IMG/VR virus record: IMGVR_UViG_3300042503_000338
Location: 1-20,231 of that record
Direction: 5' to 3' (one strand)
DNA: 20,231 nt
Origin: a virus
Shown: piece by piece, positions 15,118-20,231 of the stretch
Numbering within the stretch: position 1 is the stretch's first letter
Layout: the number at the start of each line of letters is the position of its first letter
Notes under the pieces: model-generated
Database searches by the model: none
What the model was told of the DNA's origin: nothing
Seen by the model: the letters and a program-made list of their open reading frames with translations, nothing else
Program-made: the position numbers and the translations under genes

Positions 15118-15275
15118 TGTTTGTTGGAATCGCAATGGGTGTTACCCCTTTCCCACAAGGCGATGGAGGGGTGTTGGCATTGGCTTATACCAATCGTGTA
15201 ACTGCGGATGGTGGTTATTACGAAGGAGTGGATTGTATGATTTTTAAGTTGAATAATTTAGACACTCAAGAATGA
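15117..15275 (+). CDS. small hypothetical protein preceding the tail fibre
   Basis: A 52-aa ORF linked upstream by TAATG and downstream by ATGA to the tail fibre gene. It begins MFVGIAMGVTPFPQGDGGVL and includes ADGGYYEGVDCMIFKL. The tight coupling on both sides is the main reason to accept it. Likely a small partner of the fibre or of the preceding 90-aa protein; family unknown. Confidence 0.6.
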   Translation: MFVGIAMGVTPFPQGDGGVLALAYTNRVTADGGYYEGVDCMIFKLNNLDTQE

Positions 15276-17032
15276 GCACATTATTAGAACAAGCGAGTTT
15301 GGTAATGATACCAAGCGGGTATAAAGAGGACATCGTATATTCTCAAATTCCCACAAACGGCAACGGTGATTTATCCTTCACCCGTGCATCCAACGGAACG
15401 CGGACAAATTCGGCGGGATTGGTTGAGGTTTGCCCGTGGAATATGGTGCAGTATAGCGAGGATTTTTCAAATGCTTATTGGAACAAAAACAATTCACCAG
15501 TAATGGCGTATAATGTTGCTACTGCACCCAATGGAACAATGACGGCAGATTCGATACAATCAAATACGGCAAGTGTTTATCAGTCAGTTGGAGCACCAAC
15601 ATTGTCAGTCGCACCAAATAGTACAGTTACCTTGTCAATCTATATTAAAAAGGAAACAAGTAAAACATATTTTACGGGTAGTTATTTATATTTTACGGGA
15701 GGAACTACCAAATTAACTTATGTTTTATTTGATGAAGTTAATGGTACTATAAACATTGTTGCACCCGACCAAGTTTCAATGGTTACAAGTGTTCAAAGCG
15801 TTGGTGATTGGTGGAGATTTATTGTAACGGGGACTGATACGGGTAATAATACCAATGTGGATTTCGCATTTTATGGAACTTTGTCACAAAATGGAACAAC
15901 TCTAGACACTGGTATTGGCTCGGTTCGTACGATTTGGGGCGCACAATTAAACATCGGAAGCACCGCAAAACCCTATTTCCCCACTACCGACCGATTAAAT
16001 GTTCCACGCCTAACCTACCAAAATGGCGGGGGCGGGTGTCCGAGTTTGTTGTTGGAGAAACAGTCAACGAATTTGGCATTACAAAGCAATGCGTTTAATA
16101 CAAGCCCGTGGACAACTGACAATAGTTCAGGTTCAAATCCTGTAATAACACCAAACTATGGCATTTCACCCGATGGAACGCAGAACGCAGTTCGTATTGA
16201 GTTAGCCCGTACAAATGTTGCTACTTCTTATTCTATAATATACCAATACCCAATAAATGTAACGATTGGGCAGTCATACACTTGGAGTGTTTGGCTAAAA
16301 TCATTAAGCGGAACGCCTACAATTTCAATAATAGGGGATTTTGGCAGACCGCCAGTCACTTTGACAAGCGAGTGGGTAAGGTATACGGGAACGGGTACGG
16401 CAACCGCATCGCAAACACAATTAGAAATTGCAATTTTAGGAAGTAACTATGCAACGGGCAACTCATTAAGTGCGGATTTTTTGGCGTATGGTTATCAGAT
16501 TGAGCAATCATCTTACGCCACATCGCTAATCAATACCACATCATCAAGCGCAACAAGGGTGGCGGATTTAAGCACAAGCGACACCATTCAAACCGCTCAA
16601 ACATTTGCGGGTGATTTTACAATTTTTGCGGATTTTGTACCTTTTATTGATTCAACCGATGGTAATGGTTTGATGATTTTAGGCGGAGGGGCATCGGGTT
16701 TGGGGGCAACTTATCAAAGTTATTTGTGGTTTGTTGGTTCAAATGTCTATTTAAGTGGTGATGGTGAAGTCAATATAATTCAAAGAAGTTACTCAATGGT
16801 TGTTAATCAAAGAGTCAAAATCGCATTTACAAGAGTTGGAACAACTGTAAAAATGTTTGTGAATGGCGCACAAGTCGGGGCAAGTAACACAAGTTCTTTG
16901 AGCATTACAATTCGTTCAATAGGTTGGTCATATAATTTACCGACATACCAAACAAAGGGCAAAATCAATCAAGTAGTTTTATCGGCAACGGGTTTTTCTG
17001 ATGCTGATTGTCAATCACTAACAACAATTTAA
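15272..17032 (+). CDS. tail fibre / receptor-binding protein with duplicated modules
   Basis: A 586-aa modular, Ser/Thr/Gly-rich beta protein. The N-terminus carries DLSFTRASNGTRTNSAGLVE (33-52), a motif common at the start of phage spike and fibre heads. Two related carbohydrate-binding-like modules follow. The first, about 57-240, has MVQYSEDFSNAYW, APNGTMTADSIQ, LSIYIKK, WWRFIVTGT and WGAQLNIGS. The second, about 265-430, has LALQSNAFNTSPW, SPDGTQNAVRIE, WSVWLKS, EWVRYTGTGT and YGYQIEQS. The C-terminal part (about 445-580) resembles a LamG/concanavalin-like sandwich (GDFTIFADFVPF, RVKIAFTRVGTTVKMFVNG). It would bind host surface glycans. Codon use shifts here (more ACG, CCC and CCG than in the capsid genes), suggesting exchange. 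Confidence 0.75.
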   Translation: MSTLLEQASLVMIPSGYKEDIVYSQIPTNGNGDLSFTRASNGTRTNSAGLVEVCPWNMVQYSEDFSNAYWNKNNSPVMAYNVATAPNGTMTADSIQSNTASVYQSVGAPTLSVAPNSTVTLSIYIKKETSKTYFTGSYLYFTGGTTKLTYVLFDEVNGTINIVAPDQVSMVTSVQSVGDWWRFIVTGTDTGNNTNVDFAFYGTLSQNGTTLDTGIGSVRTIWGAQLNIGSTAKPYFPTTDRLNVPRLTYQNGGGGCPSLLLEKQSTNLALQSNAFNTSPWTTDNSSGSNPVITPNYGISPDGTQNAVRIELARTNVATSYSIIYQYPINVTIGQSYTWSVWLKSLSGTPTISIIGDFGRPPVTLTSEWVRYTGTGTATASQTQLEIAILGSNYATGNSLSADFLAYGYQIEQSSYATSLINTTSSSATRVADLSTSDTIQTAQTFAGDFTIFADFVPFIDSTDGNGLMILGGGASGLGATYQSYLWFVGSNVYLSGDGEVNIIQRSYSMVVNQRVKIAFTRVGTTVKMFVNGAQVGASNTSSLSITIRSIGWSYNLPTYQTKGKINQVVLSATGFSDADCQSLTTI

Positions 17033-17035
17033 GCA

Positions 17036-17428
17036 ATGAAAAAAACCTTCGCAAAATTCGAGTTCACCCCTACCGAATGGGCTACACTCCAAAAAGACAT
17101 ACAACAAACCACAACCACCCCAAGCGGGGAAACCGTTACAACTTGGAAAGATTGCGCAGTTGTTGAAATTGGCTTTATTTGTTTAGAGTGGGGGCAAGTT
17201 GATGACAAACCCGTATGTGCAAAGCAGTCGGACAAATGGGCGGTCGACATTCTGTTTTATTCAGAACCACCCGCAAGTTTTGCCCCGTTTGAGGTTTTCC
17301 CAAAGCCGTGCGGTGTGCATACTTTTTCAGGTGATGACAATTTGTATCTTAAAACATTTTGTGCTAAATATCCAGATTCTCCTTATTGTTTAACTCCAGA
17401 ACCAATTGATACAAATGAAGAACTTTAA
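17036..17428 (+). CDS. hypothetical protein paired with tail fibre
   Basis: A 130-aa soluble protein, 3 nt after the fibre stop, sharing the fibre's Pro CCC/CCG and Thr ACA/ACC codon flavour. It contains CAVVEIGFICLEWG (about 45-58), KQSDKWAVDILFYSEPPASF (about 68-87) and PFEVFPKPCGVHTF (about 88-101), and six Cys. I recall this arrangement, a V-E-I-G strand, a K-x-S-x-x-x-x-V-D-I-L strand and F-P-K-P-C-G-V-H, from proteins beside fibre genes in Bacteroidota phages. It could be a fibre assembly factor or a fibre-tip accessory; no experimental role known to me. Confidence 0.6.
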   Translation: MKKTFAKFEFTPTEWATLQKDIQQTTTTPSGETVTTWKDCAVVEIGFICLEWGQVDDKPVCAKQSDKWAVDILFYSEPPASFAPFEVFPKPCGVHTFSGDDNLYLKTFCAKYPDSPYCLTPEPIDTNEEL

Positions 17429-17606
17429 TGATACGACTGCGGTTATTGCAACAGGTATTTCGGGCAGTTCAGCCGTCATTACTTTTGCTCAAATTTACCA
17501 GCCACTTGTTACTTTTGGTGTGGGTATTCTCGGTATTGTGTCTGGCGTGTTGGCGATTATTTACTGGGGTAAAAAAATCAGTCGATTGAATGGCAAAGGT
17601 CACTAA
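17415..17606 (+). CDS. two-TM holin-like protein
   Basis: A 63-aa membrane protein starting at the ATG at 17415 (an in-frame TTG lies 9 nt upstream) and overlapping the previous gene by 14 nt. Hydrophobic segments span about 8-28 (TAVIATGISGSSAVITFAQIY) with a short break, then about 31-51 (LVTFGVGILGIVSGVLAII). The C-terminus is basic (WGKKISRLNGKGH). Size, two helices, charged tail and location upstream of the amidase fit a class II holin that would open the inner membrane and time lysis. Other small membrane proteins remain possible. Confidence 0.6.
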   Translation: MKNFNDTTAVIATGISGSSAVITFAQIYQPLVTFGVGILGIVSGVLAIIYWGKKISRLNGKGH

Positions 17607-17712
17607 AGGCAATGTATCGGCATATCAGCCTAAGCCTAAGAAAAAATTGCGTAGACATACCAAACACAAGAACAAGCACAAATCATGGAAACCAAGCGTA
17701 GGGCAAGGCTGA
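17590..17712 (+). CDS. tiny basic protein within the lysis cluster
   Basis: A 40-aa Lys/Arg/His-rich protein beginning inside the end of the holin-like gene and ending inside the next. It reads MAKVTKGNVSAYQPKPKKKL, then RRHTKHKNKHKSWKPSVGQG. I recall near-identical patterns (a KPKPKKK stretch, then R-R-H-x-K-x-K-N-K, ending in a G-Q-G motif) as small unannotated ORFs next to the amidase or holin in Bacteroidota phages, which supports translation. The charge suggests nucleic-acid or membrane-surface binding. Confidence 0.6.
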   Translation: MAKVTKGNVSAYQPKPKKKLRRHTKHKNKHKSWKPSVGQG

Positions 17713-17906
17713 AATGGAAATCTTATTTTAGTCCTACTCCAAAAAGAGTTAGGGTACTTGGCGATAGTTTAGCCGTTGCTAGTATTTTTGTGGCTGGGTT
17801 AAATCTGGATGACTCACGAGTTATGATGGCTTGTGCAATATGCGGAGGCTTAGGGAAATTCATTAGTAACTTTATCGATATAGACAATGGGGTTGACAAA
17901 TCATAA
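17685..17906 (+). CDS. small membrane protein, holin-like
   Basis: A 73-aa protein with a basic N-terminus (METKRRARLKWKSYFSPTPK) followed by a hydrophobic stretch from about residue 24 to 66, interrupted by LDDSR and so probably two short helices (LGDSLAVASIFVAGL and VMMACAICGGLGKFISNFI). It overlaps the preceding 40-aa gene by 28 nt and the amidase by 20 nt. The pattern W-K-S-Y-F-x-P-T-P-K followed by a G-D-S-L-A helix recurs, as I recall, beside endolysins of Bacteroidota phages. It may be the holin, an antiholin partner of the 63-aa protein, or a release factor. Confidence 0.6.
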   Translation: METKRRARLKWKSYFSPTPKRVRVLGDSLAVASIFVAGLNLDDSRVMMACAICGGLGKFISNFIDIDNGVDKS

Positions 17907-18525
17907 ACTTGTTCCTTTCAATAGTTTCATGCACGAGATTACTGAGAAGAAACAGATCTACTTGCACCATACGGCTGGAGGTCCAGATGCAGAACAAGTT
18001 TACAAATGGTGGGATATGGATGCTCGACCAGTTGCTACTTGCGTAGTTATTGGCAGAGATGGATTAATAGCACAAGGGTTTCACTCTATGTACTGGGCAT
18101 ATCATTTGGGATTGACTAATAAAGTTTTCGCTCAAAACAATTTGCCATACAAAAGTTTGGACAAGATTAGTTTAGGAATTGAAATATGCTCGTACGGATG
18201 GGTTGAATACAAGAATGGCGGTTACTACAATTATGTAAACGGCAAGATTCCAGCCAACGAGGTAGTTGAATTAGATTCACCATTTCGAGGTCGCAAGTTA
18301 TATCAAGGTTACACCGACCAGCAAATCGATAGCGTACTTGAGTTACTCGAACTATGGAAAACTCGTTACAGCATTGATATTAGTTACAAACCAGACCAAA
18401 TGTGGGATATCTCGAAAAAGGCATTAATGGGCGAAAAAGGATTGTATACCCATTGTTCAGTACGAGGCGATAAATCGGACATATTTCCAGACCCGAAATT
18501 GATTACTGCATTAAAGTCATTGTAA
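17887..18525 (+). CDS. N-acetylmuramoyl-L-alanine amidase (endolysin)
   Basis: A 212-aa Amidase_2/T7-lysozyme-type zinc hydrolase that cuts the amide bond between muramic acid and the stem peptide. Motifs: YLHHTAGG (25-32) with H27 as the likely first zinc ligand, then ATCVVIGRDGLIAQGF (50-65), the YWAYHLG strand-helix (69-75), ISLGIEICSYG (94-104), and YTHCSVRGDKSDIFPDP (187-203), where H189 and D198 are the other likely ligands and K196 corresponds to the catalytic Lys. No signal peptide or SAR helix is present, so export would depend on the holin-like proteins. The gene ends the late region; an 87-nt gap with a promoter follows. The start at 17887 overlaps the membrane gene by 20 nt; an alternative ATG at 17929 would still keep the catalytic domain. 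Confidence 0.9.
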   Translation: MGLTNHKLVPFNSFMHEITEKKQIYLHHTAGGPDAEQVYKWWDMDARPVATCVVIGRDGLIAQGFHSMYWAYHLGLTNKVFAQNNLPYKSLDKISLGIEICSYGWVEYKNGGYYNYVNGKIPANEVVELDSPFRGRKLYQGYTDQQIDSVLELLELWKTRYSIDISYKPDQMWDISKKALMGEKGLYTHCSVRGDKSDIFPDPKLITALKSL

Positions 18526-18571
18526 GCAGGGAAACGGGTACCTAAAAAAATTTGATTATTTTTTATTTATT

Positions 18572-18602
18572 TTTGGAAAATGCAAAAATAGTATTATCTT
18601 TG
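18572..18602 (+). promoter_or_regulatory. Bacteroidota-type promoter P1
   Basis: TTTG (18572-18575), a 19-nt spacer, and TATCTTTG (18595-18602), matching the TTTG / TAnnTTTG consensus of the Bacteroidota primary sigma factor. An A/T-rich tract just upstream (18543-18574) resembles an UP element. Predicted start of transcription is a few nt after 18602, giving a leader of only some 5-9 nt before the ATG at 18613. The intergenic region otherwise holds no clear hairpin terminator. Confidence 0.8.
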
Positions 18603-18612
18603 ATAAACAATA

Positions 18613-19119
18613 ATGGAAAATATGAAACAGAAACAAACCAAACTCAGCCACACTGGCTCATTCATTAACTGGATGATGTCTAGCAACTCAACAATCCCAG
18701 AAGTAGGCAAAGGGGCTACTGAATTACATTGGAGTGACCGCACTCCTTATGAGGTACTAGAGGTAGCCAATGGAGGCAAATCAGCACTCATTAGACAAAT
18801 GGGTTACAAGGCATCCAGACAGATGCAAATGGGCGAACAAGCATGGGAATTGTTTTCAGAACCAGAGAACGAATCAATATGGGTACATTGGAAATGGAAC
18901 GCATGGAGAACCAAACATTCACGCTGGTATAAAACAGATAAATTTTGGGAGGACTTGGAAGCCAACAAGCAGACAATGGAAAAAGAGGAGTTACAAATCT
19001 GGCTTGATAGCATGGAGGACAAAGCCAACTTTCCAGAATACTACGAATTTCATACCGAATGGAATGTTAAAAAATTGCTTTTCGGACATGCTGAATACTA
19101 CTACGACTGGTCTTTTTGA
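18613..19119 (+). CDS. hypothetical protein, first gene of the early module
   Basis: A 168-aa soluble protein, Trp- and Met-rich, starting about 11 nt after the P1 -7 box. Near the N-terminus are TGSFINWMMSSNSTIPEVGKGATELHWSDRTPYEVLEV (14-51) and ASRQMQMGEQAWELF (67-81), then a Trp-dense region (SIWVHWKWNAWRTK, 88-101) and acidic helices to the end. I recall the P-x-V-G-K-G-A-T-x-L-x-W-S-D-R block, followed by a Y-E-V-L-E-V strand, from widespread unannotated early proteins of Bacteroidota phages. A second in-frame ATG at 18622 is possible. Function unknown; its own promoter and first position suggest an early takeover gene. Confidence 0.65.
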   Translation: MENMKQKQTKLSHTGSFINWMMSSNSTIPEVGKGATELHWSDRTPYEVLEVANGGKSALIRQMGYKASRQMQMGEQAWELFSEPENESIWVHWKWNAWRTKHSRWYKTDKFWEDLEANKQTMEKEELQIWLDSMEDKANFPEYYEFHTEWNVKKLLFGHAEYYYDWSF

Positions 19120-19129
19120 CGAAATAGAT

Positions 19130-19160
19130 TTTGATTTTTGGCAAAATAAATATATCTTTG
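19130..19160 (+). promoter_or_regulatory. Bacteroidota-type promoter P2
   Basis: TTTG (19130-19133), a 19-nt spacer, TATCTTTG (19153-19160): the same boxes and spacing as P1. It lies just after the stop of the previous gene. The predicted transcription start falls at about 19163-19167, on top of the ATG at 19164, which favours the later ATG at 19200 as the translated start unless the transcript is leaderless. Confidence 0.8.
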
Positions 19161-19199
19161 CACATGACAAAATGGGAAAAAATCGATAAACTGCTAACG

Positions 19200-19367
19200 A
19201 TGAAAAAAGGTACGATGATAATCTATACTCCCCACTTTGGGGATGGCATCCCACAAGAGGCTAGATTCTACCGAATACGCAATGAAAGGCAGGATTACAT
19301 TATCGATGTCGAACTCCTTGATGGAGGGGTTCGATGGGGATACATTGACCAAATAACGACTTTTTAA
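19200..19367 (+). CDS. small hypothetical early protein
   Basis: A 55-aa protein from the ATG at 19200, or 67 aa from 19164. It reads MKKGTMIIYTPHFGDGIPQE, then ARFYRIRNERQDYIIDVELL and GVRWGYIDQI, a compact beta-barrel-like small domain with no membrane segment. The start is placed at 19200 because the P2 -7 box leaves almost no leader for 19164, and the sequence from MKKGT onward reads like a natural N-terminus. The next gene begins 4 nt after its stop. I do not recognise the family. Confidence 0.5.
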   Translation: MKKGTMIIYTPHFGDGIPQEARFYRIRNERQDYIIDVELLDGGVRWGYIDQITTF

Positions 19368-19371
19368 AACG

Positions 19372-19587
19372 ATGAATAATAAACAAGCACTAGACGAGAT
19401 TTTCAATCTCAGCAACCCAGAACTTTCGAAGAAACTGGATGCACCTTATCAGACAGTTGCCTCATGGAGATTTAAACACCAACGAGGTGACCTATCGATT
19501 GAGAAACAAATCGAGATTATCGGCAAAATGAATTACAAAATGCAAAACACAATATCATGGAAAAAACTAGCAAAGTCACCAGCGTAG
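19372..19587 (+). CDS. small helix-turn-helix-type protein
   Basis: A 71-aa basic protein. Residues about 14-42 (NPELSKKLDAPYQTVASW then RFKHQRGDLS) look like a Cro/repressor-type HTH: a first helix, a turn at D23-A24-P25, and a recognition helix with T28 to R33 followed by a basic loop; the following SIEKQIEIIGKMNY helix (42-55) may support packing. It is too short for a full repressor, so it may be a compact regulator or antirepressor of the early region. Its 3' end overlaps the SSB-like gene by 31 nt, in a different frame. Confidence 0.5.
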   Translation: MNNKQALDEIFNLSNPELSKKLDAPYQTVASWRFKHQRGDLSIEKQIEIIGKMNYKMQNTISWKKLAKSPA

Positions 19588-20084
19588 CCTCAAACGGCAC
19601 ATTTAATTCCCAGTATGGGATGCTTTACAAATTTGAGGTAAATTTCGAGAACGGAGATTCTGGAGAGTACGCCTCAAAAAGTCAAGACCAAACAAAATTT
19701 GTTAATGGGCAGGAAGCCACTTACACGATTACGAGTAAGCAATGGAACGATCGCACATTTTACACAATCAAACCAGCGATGGCACAAGCCTCATCTGGCG
19801 GTGGAGGATTTGCATCCAAGCCCAAAGACCCAGAGACGGAGAAACGCATTACTCGAATGAGCGTACTCAAGGCATCGATTGACTTGGTTACCAATGGCAA
19901 CATCGAGTTACGCCAAGCCCTTGCTTACGCCAAGATTTTTGAGGCTTATGTAATCGATGGCACAGATTTATTGAGTACGCAAAAAGCCAAAACTGAGAAT
20001 TCGTTTAAAGCAGACAAAGGAGGCATTGAACAAAATTTCCGAAACGATGCAATAGCATTTACTGAAGACGATTTACCCTTTTAA
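19557..20084 (+). CDS. single-stranded DNA-binding-like protein (SSB-like)
   Basis: A 175-aa protein with an SSB-like layout. The N-terminal 75 residues look like an OB fold: repeated strands (VTSVASNGTFNSQYGMLYKF, then EVNFENGDSGEYAS and FVNGQEATYTIT), ending WNDRTFYTIKPA. A Gly-rich linker follows (79-85), then a helical segment (about 100-140). The C-terminus is FTEDDLPF, a close match to the acidic SSB tip (DDDIPF) that recruits replication and repair partners. It would coat single-stranded DNA during phage replication or recombination. The tip and fold are seen in sequence texture only. It overlaps the HTH gene, and another gene starts 12 nt later. Confidence 0.7.
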   Translation: MEKTSKVTSVASNGTFNSQYGMLYKFEVNFENGDSGEYASKSQDQTKFVNGQEATYTITSKQWNDRTFYTIKPAMAQASSGGGGFASKPKDPETEKRITRMSVLKASIDLVTNGNIELRQALAYAKIFEAYVIDGTDLLSTQKAKTENSFKADKGGIEQNFRNDAIAFTEDDLPF

Positions 20085-20095
20085 CAAAACAAAAC

Positions 20096-20231
20096 ATGGA
20101 AACGCATACAATTAATTTACTCGAGGATTTTATCCTAACACAAGTAACGGCAGTCGAGAATGGGAACTTAAACCCCCTTGACCTTAAAATCGCTTTAAAG
20201 CGACTATCAGAACTCATTGAAGGGGTAGATA
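20096..20231 (+). CDS. partial hypothetical protein, cut by window end
   Basis: An open frame from the ATG at 20096 to the end of the window, at least 45 codons. It reads METHTINLLEDFILTQVTAV, then NPLDLKIALKRLSELIEGVD. Likely helical and acidic. The leader (ACAAAACAAAAC) has no Shine-Dalgarno site, as elsewhere. The family cannot be judged from the fragment; the SSB-like gene upstream suggests a DNA-metabolism operon. Confidence 0.6.
   Translation, partial: METHTINLLEDFILTQVTAVENGNLNPLDLKIALKRLSELIEGVD

Noticed and set aside
18526-18571. Possible terminator after the amidase
   Set aside because: Only a 6-bp GGTACC palindrome and A/T tracts are present; no stem-loop followed by T residues.
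1-20231. CRISPR arrays, tRNA genes, insertion sequences, integrase or attachment sites
   Set aside because: No regularly spaced repeats, cloverleaf-like stretches, transposase or recombinase motifs, or long direct/inverted terminal repeats were seen by reading; a tRNA or repeat search was not run.

Overview
The window is one continuous piece of a tailed bacteriophage (or prophage) genome, most likely infecting a member of the Bacteroidota (Flavobacteriia/Cytophagia type). The support is: all genes lie on the + strand and are packed with 1-30 nt overlaps; the DNA is A/T-rich; start codons mostly lack Shine-Dalgarno sequences; two intergenic promoters match the Bacteroidota sigma consensus (TTTG-N19-TAnnTTTG); and several proteins resemble families I know from Bacteroidota phages. 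No terminase, integrase, replicative polymerase or tRNA gene is visible, so both ends of the genome lie outside the window. Family names come from recalled sequence patterns; no search was run.

Layout. 1-2.5 kb: tail assembly/neck genes: a chaperone-like ORF after a T9 homopolymer that looks like a -1 frameshift site, a possible tail terminator, a gp10-like tail-completion protein and a 375-aa tail protein. 2.5-7.2 kb: a 922-aa tail-tip/baseplate protein, a 52-aa ORF and the tape measure. 7.2-10.7 kb: a head module with an unknown 139-aa protein, an XkdF-like prohead protease, a scaffold-like protein, the major capsid protein and a probable tail tube protein. The last two are each followed by a strong intrinsic terminator. 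10.7-13.9 kb: a small beta-rich protein, a 753-aa portal with a long C-terminal extension of additional domains, and a head-tail connector. 13.9-17.4 kb: small proteins, a candidate unimolecular spanin, a Cys-rich mini-protein and a modular tail fibre with its partner gene. 17.4-18.5 kb: two holin-like membrane proteins flanking a tiny basic protein, then an N-acetylmuramoyl-L-alanine amidase. 18.5-20.2 kb: an early/DNA-metabolism module opening with two near-identical promoters, with a small HTH protein, an SSB-like protein and a gene cut by the window end.

Together, the first 18.5 kb would be late genes for building the virion and lysing the cell, and the last 1.7 kb starts a separately promoted early region. 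The order is unusual: tail assembly, tail tip and tape measure precede protease, capsid and portal. Points most worth a second look: the T9 frameshift site, a recurrent CGTTATAT element 12-13 nt ahead of four uncoupled start codons, the portal fusion, the u-spanin candidate, and the twin promoters with nearly leaderless transcripts.
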